Shown one piece after another: positions 54,306-63,562 of a stretch of DNA of 64,000 nucleotides. Position 1 is the first letter of the stretch. Each line of letters begins with the position of its first letter. The translations under genes were made by a program, and so were the position numbers. This stretch comes from Roseivirga echinicomitans. GTDB taxonomy: Bacteria > Bacteroidota > Bacteroidia > Cytophagales > Cyclobacteriaceae. The DNA lies in NCBI RefSeq assembly GCF_001592935.1, contig NZ_LRDB01000003.1, positions 186,001 through 250,000 on the forward strand. The letters are read 5' to 3'. The notes beneath the pieces were generated by a model. That model was not told where the DNA came from and searched no databases. It saw only the letters and a program-made list of their open reading frames with translations.

Positions 54306-55981
54306 AAAAAATAATATTGTTAATCTATACTTTCTTACTTTTTGGCGGCCAATTATTTGCCCAAACGATCCCTTTGGGGTCAGCGGTTGTCCAAGATTAT
54401 TTAAGAAGGCAGCAGTTACTTGGAAATCTTGATTCTTCATTTTCATTTAATTATCGACCAGTAGTCTTTGGAGGGAACGGTCTTAAGATCGACTCCTTAG
54501 TATTTGATACCGATAACTACTTTAAAACCATAGCTCGTTTTGATGGCAACAAGGGCAGCTTGAAGATTTTGCCCTTGGATTTTAGGCTAGCCTATGATAG
54601 CGATCATCCCGACAGCAGAAATGACGGAGCAATGATTCGCTCAAGAGGATTACAAACCTATTTAAGTGCGGGGATATATTCAGAATGGGGTCCCCTTACA
54701 ATTCAGTTGAAACCAGAATTAATATTTGCAGAAAATAATAGATACCAAGGTTTCCCATTTAAGCCTCGCCATTTTGAGAGTACATGGCAATCTAGATATG
54801 TATTTTTTAATCGGATAGATGAACCTGAACGTTATGGAGATGGCAATTATACACAAGCCACAGTTGGCCAGTCAAGTATACGGCTAAATCAATGGGGACT
54901 ATCATTAGGTCTGTCCACCGAAAACATTTGGTGGGGGCCGGCCATACGTAATAGCTTAATGATGAGTAATAATGCTCAGGGATTTCCGCACATAACCTTT
55001 AACACTCAGCGACCAATTGAAACTTTCATTGGCTCATTTGAAGGACAAATATTGACGGGGCAACTTAAAGCGTCTGGATTCAACCCTCCCTACTATGATT
55101 CCCTGTTTAGCGGACAAGTACAGTTTGCCCCAAAACCGAATGATTGGCGTTATTTTCAGGCAATAAGTTTCTCTTATTCCCCAAAATGGATTCAAGGGCT
55201 TTCATTTGGTGTGACAAGGTGGGTTCAGCAGTATTACGCAAATGCCAAAGCGGGAAAAGACTATTTTCCTGCAGTTTCAGGCATATTTAGAGGGAAAGAC
55301 CCTAACGAATTTGGGTCTGAGTTAAGACAGGATGAGGCAGCAAGCCTTTTTGGGAGATGGGTCTGGTTTGATTCTAAAGCCGAAGTATACTTTGAATTTG
55401 GAAAAAATGATGCTGCAATTAACTTAAGAGATTTATTAGTTGACTCCGATCACTCAAGAGCTCTAACCATAGGCTTCAGTAAGCTATTTCCAACAGCCAA
55501 GAAAGATGAGTTTTACCAATTCAATTTTGAATTAACACAAATGTCACAAACGGAGAGCAGATTTTTTAGGAATGCTTTATCGTGGTATATCCATGGCGTT
55601 GTTCGGGATGGATATACCAATAACGGAGAAGTTCTTGGCTCAGCCTTAGGCCCAGGCGGTAATGCACAATACCTCGAAGTTTCGTGGCTGAAAGGTTTAA
55701 AGCGGATTGGCGGAGCCGTTGAAAGATATGTTCATAATAACGACTTTGCTACTTTCACTTTCTCGGGTGATTTCACAAGGTATTGGGTTGATTATAACCT
55801 ACATGGTTTTGTTGAATGGCAATTTGACAAATTATTCCTAAGAGGTTCCTTATTCTACACTAAGTCGCTGAACTATCAGTGGGAAGTTATATTTGACCCT
55901 AATGCTACTCCATATCCTTACTATCCGGGGAAAGATCGAGATAACTTCAATTTAGATATCAACTTAGCTTACACTTTTTAA
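54302..55981 (+). CDS. Wzi-like capsule assembly outer-membrane protein 3
   Basis: A 559-residue exported barrel-like protein (signal peptide to about residue 20, LFAQ). The strands carry aromatic girdles, and segments such as [23 protein letters not shown] near residue 205 and [21 protein letters not shown] near residue 430 match the Wzi-type family. It is more divergent from the other two copies, which share a different GWTY motif. Its TAA uses the same TTAA as the stop of the convergent epimerase gene. Likely an outer-membrane capsule attachment protein. Confidence 0.78.
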   Translation: MKKIILLIYTFLLFGGQLFAQTIPLGSAVVQDYLRRQQLLGNLDSSFSFNYRPVVFGGNGLKIDSLVFDTDNYFKTIARFDGNKGSLKILPLDFRLAYDSDHPDSRNDGAMIRSRGLQTYLSAGIYSEWGPLTIQLKPELIFAENNRYQGFPFKPRHFESTWQSRYVFFNRIDEPERYGDGNYTQATVGQSSIRLNQWGLSLGLSTENIWWGPAIRNSLMMSNNAQGFPHITFNTQRPIETFIGSFEGQILTGQLKASGFNPPYYDSLFSGQVQFAPKPNDWRYFQAISFSYSPKWIQGLSFGVTRWVQQYYANAKAGKDYFPAVSGIFRGKDPNEFGSELRQDEAASLFGRWVWFDSKAEVYFEFGKNDAAINLRDLLVDSDHSRALTIGFSKLFPTAKKDEFYQFNFELTQMSQTESRFFRNALSWYIHGVVRDGYTNNGEVLGSALGPGGNAQYLEVSWLKGLKRIGGAVERYVHNNDFATFTFSGDFTRYWVDYNLHGFVEWQFDKLFLRGSLFYTKSLNYQWEVIFDPNATPYPYYPGKDRDNFNLDINLAYTF

Positions 55982-57033
55982 GAAGGCATTCTCAGCACCC
56001 ATGAATCATGTATTTCCTGAAAGGTAGTTCTAAGGTCCTTGGTGATATTCCAATTTGGATAATGATCTTTCATTTTACTCAGATCCGATATGTAGCAAAT
56101 ATGATCACCTGAACGGTTCTGTTCAGAATACTTATACTTCATTGGTTTCCCCGAAATTTCAGAGATCAAATCAAAAGCTTCAAGAATTGAGACAGAGTTT
56201 GATCGTCCACCACCCAAATTATACACTTCCCCTACCCTCGGATTCATCAAAAACTCTTCAATAAACCTTGCCACATCAAACGAGTGTATATTGTCACGCA
56301 CCTGTTTTCCTTTGTATCCAAAGATTGTATACTCTCTTTCTATTAAATTACACTTGATTAGATAACTAAGAAAACCGTGCAATTCAACACCACTGTGGTT
56401 TGGGCCGGTTAAACAGCCTCCTCGTAGGCAGCAAGTAGGCATGTTAAAATATCTTCCATATTCCTGAACCATCACATCCCCAGCCACCTTTGAGGCCCCA
56501 AAAATGGAATGCTTTGATTGGTCAATAGTAAAGCTCTCCTTTATACCATTATAATACTCTTCGTCCGTATAATCCCATCTCTTTTCATGCTCAGTAAGGT
56601 TAAGGCTGTTTGGCGCATCACCGTATACTTTATTTGTTGACATATGAACGAAGGGTACATTAGTAGAAACTCTTCTGAGTCCTTCCAAAAGATTTAAGGT
56701 GCCCACAGCATTAACATCAAAATCATCAAAGGGCCTCGAAGCCGCCAAATCATGACTAGGTTGTGCAGCTGCATGAACAATTGCATCAGGTTTGACTTTC
56801 TGTAAAAAGTCACCTACTTCAGCTCTATTCCTAATATCAATTACATGATGGGTATAATTAGGGTACAGTTCTTCCAGTCTTTTAGCATTCCATTGAGTAT
56901 CACCTGCACTGCCGAAAAAATCGGCCCTCATATTATTGTCTATTCCAATAACCTCCCAATTTCTTTGGGCAAAGAAACTCACAACCTCACTGCCAATTAA
57001 GCCCGCAGATCCCGTTACTAGTAATCGATTCAT
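55978..57033 (-). CDS. NDP-sugar epimerase-like SDR with Phe in place of catalytic Tyr
   Basis: A 351-residue extended SDR like CDP-paratose/CDP-tyvelose 2-epimerases. The Rossmann motif is [16 protein letters not shown] (residues 6-21). [13 protein letters not shown] near 131 fits the Ser/Thr site. The YxxxK position reads [10 protein letters not shown] near 178-187, so the usual Tyr is Phe. The [18 protein letters not shown] and [13 protein letters not shown] motifs match this branch. Such F-type members seem common in polysaccharide loci (recollection). Activity is therefore uncertain. It follows the WecG-like gene's start by 34 bp on the same strand order and its stop overlaps that of Wzi-like gene 3. 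Confidence 0.82.
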   Translation of the reverse strand: MNRLLVTGSAGLIGSEVVSFFAQRNWEVIGIDNNMRADFFGSAGDTQWNAKRLEELYPNYTHHVIDIRNRAEVGDFLQKVKPDAIVHAAAQPSHDLAASRPFDDFDVNAVGTLNLLEGLRRVSTNVPFVHMSTNKVYGDAPNSLNLTEHEKRWDYTDEEYYNGIKESFTIDQSKHSIFGASKVAGDVMVQEYGRYFNMPTCCLRGGCLTGPNHSGVELHGFLSYLIKCNLIEREYTIFGYKGKQVRDNIHSFDVARFIEEFLMNPRVGEVYNLGGGRSNSVSILEAFDLISEISGKPMKYKYSEQNRSGDHICYISDLSKMKDHYPNWNITKDLRTTFQEIHDSWVLRMPS

Positions 57034-57067
57034 AATGTATGATTAAATTCTTTTCAAAGAGACCAGA

Positions 57068-57835
57068 CTAATAAGGCCGCCTTAAAAAATACCTATGTTT
57101 AATAAATTTGAATATAAAATGACTATTTGTTATAAAATACCTTTTTGCTAACCTTTTTGGCTCCTGAATTAGCCTATAGAGCCATTCAAGACCATTTTTC
57201 TGCACCCAACTAGGCGCCTGCTTTACCGTTCCGGCATGGAAGTCAAAAGCAGCACCAACTGCCATCATAGCGGCATACACCCTACCTTTGTGGTTAGCCA
57301 CCCAGTACTCTTGTCTTGGGCAACCTCGTCCAACAAGTACTATGTTTGCCCCACTACTATTTATCTTTTCAACATCTTCAAAATCTTCCTCTGCAGTTGC
57401 CTCTCTAAATCTATCGATATGTACACCGCATATATCCACACTTGGGTAGTCTCTTTCGATAAACTCTTGAAATTTAGATAGGGTACGCTCCGTACTTCCG
57501 TAAAGGTAAACTTTCAAACTCTTTTCGTTTGCTTTTTTCAGTACCCAGAGCGTAAGCTCAGGGCCATAAACTCTATCCTGCATTCCAAGTTTATAGAAAC
57601 TATTGAGCGCCCACCTCACAGGTTGGCCATCTGGAACTATTAAATCAATATTATTTATCACTTGCCCCAATTGAGAATCGGTAATGCTAGTCATTAAGCC
57701 ATGCACAGCAAGGGCAGAAACACCGAAACTACATCTTTGAATACCATTTTCCACAATGATTTCTGAAGCAAGCTCATAATCCACATTAGCATATTCGGGC
57801 ACAAATAATCTATACTTCTTAAACGGTTGGCTCAT
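57068..57835 (-). CDS. WecG/TagA/CpsF-family glycosyltransferase
   Basis: A 255-residue GT26 enzyme, usually adding N-acetylmannosamine(-uronate) to a lipid-linked sugar. Motifs visible: DLIVPDGQPVRWALN (about residues 86-100) with the conserved Asp, VGRGCPRQEYWVANH (about 169-183) and AVGAAFDFHAGTVKQAPSW (about 194-212), with the basic C-terminal membrane-association segment ending in RRPY. Length is normal. It sits in the minus-strand block that runs from the flippase to the epimerase, so it acts early in repeat-unit assembly. The donor sugar is not decided. Confidence 0.92.
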   Translation of the reverse strand: MSQPFKKYRLFVPEYANVDYELASEIIVENGIQRCSFGVSALAVHGLMTSITDSQLGQVINNIDLIVPDGQPVRWALNSFYKLGMQDRVYGPELTLWVLKKANEKSLKVYLYGSTERTLSKFQEFIERDYPSVDICGVHIDRFREATAEEDFEDVEKINSSGANIVLVGRGCPRQEYWVANHKGRVYAAMMAVGAAFDFHAGTVKQAPSWVQKNGLEWLYRLIQEPKRLAKRYFITNSHFIFKFIKHRYFLRRPY

Positions 57836-57881
57836 CTAGGTTTTATCTCAATTACGTTAACGGTATAAAATCATGCAGCTC

Positions 57882-58793
57882 CTAATTCGTTTGGTTAAGA
57901 ATCGTAGATGCTGCATTCAAAACCGTTTTTACGTCAATACTATTCATATTCTGAAATTGGTATGGCAAGTTATATAAATCTCCATATTCAAAAGCTTGAT
58001 TTGAGAAAACAGCTACTTGGCCAGGGTTTAGAGAGTACCTTGGGTTTGTAGGGCCGTAAAGAATAACCGATGGTATATTAAATACCGAAGCCGCTTGTTC
58101 GGCAAAAGAGTTTACCCCGATTAGCAGTTTGGCATACTTTACCAAGAGTAAGCTTTCATAAATGTTAGTTTTACCCCTGAAGTCTACTACCCCTTCTATA
58201 GGGGCATTGTCTTGTGTGCCAATGTGATAAACACAATAACCCAAAACCTTGAGCCCTTCAACAAGGCGTAACCATTTACTTTGATCCCAATTTTTCTCTT
58301 GAAACCAAGCACCTGCTCCTGATTGAATAACGAGGTACTTTTTATTCTCAACATGATCTCTTATAAAGTCTTTATATTCTCTCTCATCAATAGAAATTGC
58401 ATGCTTACTTTTATGCTCGTTCAATACACCTGCAACTTCCTCCATTATGAGCCTACAATGAAGTGGTTTTCTGATTGTCCAAGGGAAAAAGTCATAGTGG
58501 CTATAACTCAACCAAATCACTGGAAAAGTTAAACGTGAATGCACGGAAAACTGTACATTATCAAACACCTCAGGGAATCCTGAACTTACCGAAATTTTTG
58601 CTTTCGGGTATTTATATTGAATAGCCTTTACCACTGATGAAGCCATAATAGCATCTCCAAACCCACCATCTCGAATAATAGTTAGGTTCTGGTTATTAAA
58701 AAATTTCAGAAAGAACAATGAGAGTTTAGTAATGAAGTACTTTCTTACAGCAGAAAAATGTTCTCTAATACTATATGCTCTATTCGTTCTCAC
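57882..58793 (-). CDS. Glycosyltransferase family 9-like protein
   Basis: A 303-residue GT-B fold resembling ADP-heptose:LPS heptosyltransferases (GT9). The N-terminus contains RDGGFGDAIMASSVVKAIQYKYP (split: GGFGDAIMAS near 42-51), matching the family start. The C-terminal half has YLVIQSGAGAWFQEKNW near 152 and the LLIGVNSFAEQAASVFNIPSVILYGPT region, where the classical D-S-G-P/M-H motif reads GVNSFAEQAA. No signal peptide. The exact donor and acceptor are unknown. It lies 6 bp before the Wzy-like gene stop in operon order. Confidence 0.83.
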   Translation of the reverse strand: MRTNRAYSIREHFSAVRKYFITKLSLFFLKFFNNQNLTIIRDGGFGDAIMASSVVKAIQYKYPKAKISVSSGFPEVFDNVQFSVHSRLTFPVIWLSYSHYDFFPWTIRKPLHCRLIMEEVAGVLNEHKSKHAISIDEREYKDFIRDHVENKKYLVIQSGAGAWFQEKNWDQSKWLRLVEGLKVLGYCVYHIGTQDNAPIEGVVDFRGKTNIYESLLLVKYAKLLIGVNSFAEQAASVFNIPSVILYGPTNPRYSLNPGQVAVFSNQAFEYGDLYNLPYQFQNMNSIDVKTVLNAASTILNQTN

Positions 58794-58799
58794 GCTTAT

Positions 58800-60191
58800 T
58801 TATGATAATACTTGATACTTCTTATTCCTTTGATAAATGGTTTCCGCATAACCAATAAACCACCATGAGATTAATGACACATATATATATGCTTCAGCGT
58901 TAGCTGTAAATAAAGGCAATAGTAATCCGAATTTGACCGAAGCCGCAACGAAGGGGATGACTGCTTCTTGTCGGCTTCTTGATAAGCGGAAAGCTCTCCA
59001 AGAGTCACGTATACCGAAAAAGAGCATTCCTATATAAATTAATGCACCAAGAAAGCCAAGCTGAACACCATAAATCAAGTATTGATTCTCACCACCTACA
59101 ATCAAACTTTCTTCAACTCCACCAGCATTACCGCTCATTGCCAACCCAATACCCATTGGGTTTGACAACATACTCTCCACTGCTTTTAGCCAATCCACAA
59201 TATGAGTCAAACTGGAAGAGTTTTGAAATGTAAGTGTATCGATAACAAAATATCGGACTTCATCAGCCGCAAAAAAAGAAATATATAAAACTATACAAAC
59301 CGCAACGGCAATGGCTGCTTTCAAAATCTTATAATACCTCATTAAAAAGGCTATAAATATGAGCATTAAAAAAAAAGCTACAAATGAAGCTCTAGAATAT
59401 GCGAGTAAAACACAAATAAATGAACAAGCTAGAATTACAAAGTATTTACTCTTGTTTGTTTTATATGGAACTGAAAGCAAATAAATAGTACTCAAGGCAA
59501 CTGAAATGAGCATAGAGGATGAAAGCTCCAATGGGTTCGCGAAAAATGAGCCATACCTTGGTCGCCCACCCTCTGCCTCAAAGGTCCAATTAAGACCATA
59601 CGTACCAACGGGTTCAAAATCCTTCAAATGTAAATTATACTTGGCATAGCCTACTAAAGTATGAAAATGAGTACTAAAAACCCTTTCCAAAATAATCAGC
59701 CCACATGCTAAAACAGTCATGATAAATATGACGTTGAAAACTCTATCCCAATACTTAAAGTCAATCTTGATCTGACGACCAAAAAAGTAAAATATCCCTA
59801 TTAACAAGATATTTTTTAAATAGACGGCTTTATTGGTAAATGTGGCTTCGCCAACACCCAATACAAAGAAGATAAAAGAGAGCACAAGAAAGGAAAGAAA
59901 AAGGCCATCCAAAAAAGATATTTCCCACTTCCTATTTAGCATGTTTCTTTGGCCAGATATCCATACACCAAGAGCTCCAAAGATTACAATCTCTTTAGAG
60001 TATTGAATCAAATTAACTAAAATAGGCAATTCAAAAGCATCGTAATTAAAGGTTAAAAAAAGCGCATAAATAGGGAAAAAGATTACGGAAAAAAGTAGCA
60101 CATATTCAAACTTCCCCCTAAGGACAGCATCGAGCACATAGAAAAATAATATGGAATAAAGTATTAAAAGAAAAGTAGCAACGATAGTCAT
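58800..60191 (-). CDS. Wzy-like O-antigen polymerase/ligase
   Basis: A 463-residue membrane protein with about eleven or twelve helices and a large periplasmic loop near residues 180-225 and 320-375, as in Wzy/WaaL proteins. It carries the loose O-antigen ligase pattern (PF04932-like): GSFFANPLELSSSMLISVAL near residue 218 and NPMGIGLAMSGNAG near 344. It should polymerise repeat units in the periplasm. It overlaps no gene; 8 bp separate it from the GT9-like gene. The family is too diverse to name the linkage. Confidence 0.82.
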   Translation of the reverse strand: MTIVATFLLILYSILFFYVLDAVLRGKFEYVLLFSVIFFPIYALFLTFNYDAFELPILVNLIQYSKEIVIFGALGVWISGQRNMLNRKWEISFLDGLFLSFLVLSFIFFVLGVGEATFTNKAVYLKNILLIGIFYFFGRQIKIDFKYWDRVFNVIFIMTVLACGLIILERVFSTHFHTLVGYAKYNLHLKDFEPVGTYGLNWTFEAEGGRPRYGSFFANPLELSSSMLISVALSTIYLLSVPYKTNKSKYFVILACSFICVLLAYSRASFVAFFLMLIFIAFLMRYYKILKAAIAVAVCIVLYISFFAADEVRYFVIDTLTFQNSSSLTHIVDWLKAVESMLSNPMGIGLAMSGNAGGVEESLIVGGENQYLIYGVQLGFLGALIYIGMLFFGIRDSWRAFRLSRSRQEAVIPFVAASVKFGLLLPLFTANAEAYIYVSLISWWFIGYAETIYQRNKKYQVLS

Positions 60192-60215
60192 TCGGTTATT
60201 TTATCATTAAGTCAA

Positions 60216-61391
60216 CTAAACGAGTGATCGAGAGCTTAATACTTCAGCATAAAGGTTTATCAAGTTTTCATACCCTTTTTCTTCGGTATAATTTTCTTTA
60301 TAATCTAGATATGCCCGTTCTCCCAATTGGTTTACCAATGCGGAGTTCTCTTCCATCTTATTAATGGCATCTATCAACCCACTTTCAATTTCATATTTAA
60401 GGCCATTAACCCCATCATTAATCATGGAAGCCATGGCCCCTCTATTTCTCGAAATTACCGGTTTTTTTAATGAAAAAGCCTCAAGAATAACCATTGGCAT
60501 TCCTTCATAATATTTAGAAGGGAAAATGACAGCTTTACACTTTCTCATATTTTCCAAAACAACATCTCGGTTTCTTTCCCCTAAGTGTTTAACATTCTTA
60601 AAATCACGGAATATCTCTGGATTATCCGATTTACCAATAAGAATGAATTTGGAATGTGTATTTCTTCTAAACAAATAAAGTAAATCCTGAAGTCCTTTTG
60701 AATCATTTAGTCTACCAACAAATAGGAAAAAATCTTCCCGAACAGTCACCAAATTATTCTCAGCCAGAAAATTGGGTTTGACCACAACTTTGTCTTTCAA
60801 GGTATCCCCAAAAACTTTCTCTTTCTGAAACTCGGTCAAGCATACGTATCGATCAATCAGATTATCCCAAGTTCCTTTATTTCTATGATATTGGATTACA
60901 TGAGCCTGAGCGGCAGTTGCAAAATATGAGTTTCTATAACACTTAAATTTAATAGAGTTATAAAGGCTCTTATTTAAACACTTTTCACACACCTCCCCAT
61001 TACGAAATAGAAGGCTATTAGTACATACCATTTTGTAGTTATGTAAGGTCTGAACAACTGGTACATTTTTAGACTTACAAACTTCATAGACAATAGGTGT
61101 AATCAAAGGAAATGTATTATGTACATGACAAATATCCGGCTTCTCCTTTTCAATAAATTCTTCTAATTCCTTCCCAATGGATTTTGAAGAGTGAAGAGAA
61201 CTCAATATTTTGATCTTATCTAATTTTGAATATTTATCCAAATCAGAGTTATCCTTAATAAACTGAATTACACAATGGCCATGACGGTCCAGTATTTTTT
61301 TCTCTTCCTCAACAACGGTTTCCTCACCCGTCTTTCCTTTATATATATTGTGAACCTGGAGAATTTTCATTGAACCTAGCTTAGTTGACAA
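60216..61391 (-). CDS. Glycosyltransferase family 4-like protein
   Basis: A 391-residue GT4 enzyme. The N-terminal half contains HNTFPLITPIVYE and a Cys cluster (CEKCLNKSLYNSIKFKCY, about residues 135-152) typical of a subgroup of capsule GT4 proteins; the C-terminal half has FVGRLNDSKGLQDLL, FPSKYYEGMPMVILEAFSLKKPVI (split: YYEGMPMVILEAFSLKK near 299-315) with the E-x7-E catalytic pattern. Met8 gives an alternative start (61370) with a slightly shorter lead. It is the first gene after the GT2 remnant on the minus strand. Confidence 0.9.
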   Translation of the reverse strand: MSTKLGSMKILQVHNIYKGKTGEETVVEEEKKILDRHGHCVIQFIKDNSDLDKYSKLDKIKILSSLHSSKSIGKELEEFIEKEKPDICHVHNTFPLITPIVYEVCKSKNVPVVQTLHNYKMVCTNSLLFRNGEVCEKCLNKSLYNSIKFKCYRNSYFATAAQAHVIQYHRNKGTWDNLIDRYVCLTEFQKEKVFGDTLKDKVVVKPNFLAENNLVTVREDFFLFVGRLNDSKGLQDLLYLFRRNTHSKFILIGKSDNPEIFRDFKNVKHLGERNRDVVLENMRKCKAVIFPSKYYEGMPMVILEAFSLKKPVISRNRGAMASMINDGVNGLKYEIESGLIDAINKMEENSALVNQLGERAYLDYKENYTEEKGYENLINLYAEVLSSRSLV

Positions 61392-61461
61392 TAGTTAGTA
61401 TGATTAAAAAATTATTAATTTTTGATAATGACAAACCGTTTCAAAGTCAATTGAATGATGA

Positions 61462-61686
61462 CTACTTGGTTAAGCCATCGCGCAAACCTCTAACCACAAA
61501 CTTTAGGTAAATAAATCTCCCATGCAAAACAAAGTACGCAATATACCCACAAATCTTTAGTCCTTGGCTGAGCCAAGAGGCAATTTTACGGACCCTTTTT
61601 TCATAGTTGTTCACAGAGAACGAGTGACAGGCAAAATTCTCATTTAGGATACTATTGATAAAAAATCTATATTTTTGATGATTCAT
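61462..61686 (-). pseudogene. C-terminal remnant of a GT2 glycosyltransferase
   Basis: A 74-codon frame whose last 35 residues (LKICGYIAYFVLHGRF and RGLRDGLTK) resemble the C-terminus of the intact GT2 protein at 62651-63562 (FKLAGYSAYFIFRGRF and KGFKDGLIK). The N-terminal 230 or so residues with the catalytic domain are absent; where they would be, a methyltransferase gene lies on the opposite strand. It is best read as a broken GT2 gene left by a recombination that brought the methyltransferase in. It could still be translated as a short peptide. Confidence 0.65.
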
Positions 61687-61711
61687 AGATAAACAGCAAG
61701 AGCAGGCAAAT

Positions 61712-62599
61712 ATGACAAAAAATCACGGTTATTTAGAGTTTCCTGATATTCACAGATATTCAGTTTCAGAAGGTCTATCTGAAGAAGTTTTAGTGGCAGC
61801 CTTCAAGGTTGAAGAACACTATCACCGACTCTTGCTTAATGAAAAGAATTTTGACAAACGAGTAAAATTATATGATGAATTCTATTCTAAGCTTATTCCT
61901 ATTTATGGTAGAGATACTAGTTTAATTGATGGAATAAACGACAAGGATAAATACGTAAAGTTATTCGCAAAAGAACTGGAGAATGCTTCGGTTGTCGACT
62001 ACGGGAGTGGTCAGGGATATATGCTTCAAAGTATAGAGAGACACCTAAAAACCAAAAGCCTTACTGGAATAGATGTGGTAATTCCTGAAAGTCTCAAGTC
62101 TCATAAAACAATCCGTTTTATAGAGTCTAATATTATTAATTATGAATTTGATGAAAAGTTTGATGTTGCGTTTTCCGATAATGTCTTAGAACATCTTGTT
62201 CCAGAGGATGCTGATATTCATCTGAAAAACATATTCAATCATTTGAAACCCAATGGAAAGTTAATAATAATAATGCCTAACAGACTCTTCGGTCCCTGGG
62301 ATGTTACTCGCATTAAGGATTTTTCTCAGTCAGGAAAACTGACCGCAGAAGGAGGTCATGTAAATGAATCTACACATACCGAAATGGCAAACCAACTTAA
62401 AAAGATTGGGTTCAGAGAGGTCTCAACAATTTTACCAATTCCAAAGCTTAAATATTCTCTTTTCAAAAAAGTGAGGATAAAAACTCACTGGGTAGAAGCA
62501 ATAGAGAATAACCCTATCCTACTAAGAATATTTAGAAGCATCAAGGTATATGGCGTATGTCAACTAAAGCTTCCGGTAACTTTGATTGCACAAAAATAG
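61712..62599 (+). CDS. SAM-dependent methyltransferase
   Basis: A 295-residue class I methyltransferase. Motif I is VVDYGSGQGYML (about residues 94-105), followed by an acidic GIDVVIPES loop; motif IV is FDVAFSDNVLEHLVPED (about 151-167), motif V KPNGKLIIIMPN. The N-terminal 85 residues are an unusual helical extension. It may methylate a sugar of the surface polymer. It is the only plus-strand gene in the right-hand minus-strand block, flanked by a GT2 fragment and an intact GT2 gene, which suggests that it was inserted. Confidence 0.87.
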   Translation: MTKNHGYLEFPDIHRYSVSEGLSEEVLVAAFKVEEHYHRLLLNEKNFDKRVKLYDEFYSKLIPIYGRDTSLIDGINDKDKYVKLFAKELENASVVDYGSGQGYMLQSIERHLKTKSLTGIDVVIPESLKSHKTIRFIESNIINYEFDEKFDVAFSDNVLEHLVPEDADIHLKNIFNHLKPNGKLIIIMPNRLFGPWDVTRIKDFSQSGKLTAEGGHVNESTHTEMANQLKKIGFREVSTILPIPKLKYSLFKKVRIKTHWVEAIENNPILLRIFRSIKVYGVCQLKLPVTLIAQK

Positions 62600-62650
62600 C
62601 TTCAAGAAAAGAATCTATTTATTGAAGCTTAATTTATAATATGATTAACC

Positions 62651-63562
62651 TCATTTTATTAACCCATCCTTAAACCCTTTCAGGGCAGACCTTAGCTTGT
62701 TAAACCGACCTCTGAAAATAAAGTAAGCCGAATAGCCAGCCAGTTTGAAAAATTGATAACCCCAAGCGCCTACGGGGTTAAAGTAATCCTTGTGTTTTCT
62801 AACCAAAAACAAATGATTTCTAGCATGAAGGTAATGCATAAAAGGCGATAGAAACCCTTCCTTCTGCTTGGTATCACTTTTTAAAGAGGCCATGGAAAGA
62901 TGAAAGATTACACTTTCTGGAGCCACCTTTAACTCATAACCTGCTTTGCGCATTCGAATGGACCAATCTACATCTTCATGGTATGCAAAGAATTTATTAT
63001 CCAAAGCACCAATCTGGCGGATAACCGAAGACCGAGCTAAAATACAACAGCCTGTGATCCAATCCGTGTCTAATTTAATGCTTGACCTTACCGTGTCTAG
63101 CTCTTGATATAAAAAGCGTGTTTTCGACAAACCAAAGAATCGATCAGTATCTCCACCTGCACTCCATATAAAGTCTTTCCGATTCAATTCTAAGATCAAC
63201 GGCTGAACTGCAGCCACTTTAACATTACCCTCTAGGGTCAAAAGCAATGGTTCTAAAAAGCTTTCCGTAACTTCAGTATCGTTATTAAGAAGCATAATGT
63301 ACTCGAATCCAGCATCCAAAGCCCGTGTTATTGCTACGTTGTTGCCTCCAGTAAAACCCAGGTTCTCTATGTTCTGAATAAAGGTAACTTCTTTAAACCT
63401 CTCTCTAAGTCTAGGTCCCGAATTATCTGCTGAAGCATTGTCTACCAAAAAAATATTTATGCTTGGGAAACCCGTATCCTCTAAACTACTAATGCATCGA
63501 ACCGTAAGGTCATAGGCATTCCAGTTAACCAAAATGATTGCAATTTTATTTATCCCCATCAT
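62651..63562 (-). CDS. Glycosyltransferase family 2 (rhamnosyltransferase-like)
   Basis: A 303-residue GT-A enzyme of the dTDP-rhamnosyl/other GT2 type. Motifs: VNWNAYDLTVRCISSL (13-28), FLVDNASADNS (38-48), GFTGGNNVAITRALDAGFEYIMLLNNDTEV (split: GFTGGNN near 69, LLNNDTEV near 91) with the DXD-like site, and DWITGCCILARSSVIRQIG with the FAYHEDVDWSIRMRKAGYE acceptor region. A C-terminal helix (GYSAYFIFRGRF) resembles that of the remnant nearby. It overlaps the flippase stop by 17 bp. Donor sugar unknown. Confidence 0.92.
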   Translation of the reverse strand: MMGINKIAIILVNWNAYDLTVRCISSLEDTGFPSINIFLVDNASADNSGPRLRERFKEVTFIQNIENLGFTGGNNVAITRALDAGFEYIMLLNNDTEVTESFLEPLLLTLEGNVKVAAVQPLILELNRKDFIWSAGGDTDRFFGLSKTRFLYQELDTVRSSIKLDTDWITGCCILARSSVIRQIGALDNKFFAYHEDVDWSIRMRKAGYELKVAPESVIFHLSMASLKSDTKQKEGFLSPFMHYLHARNHLFLVRKHKDYFNPVGAWGYQFFKLAGYSAYFIFRGRFNKLRSALKGFKDGLIK

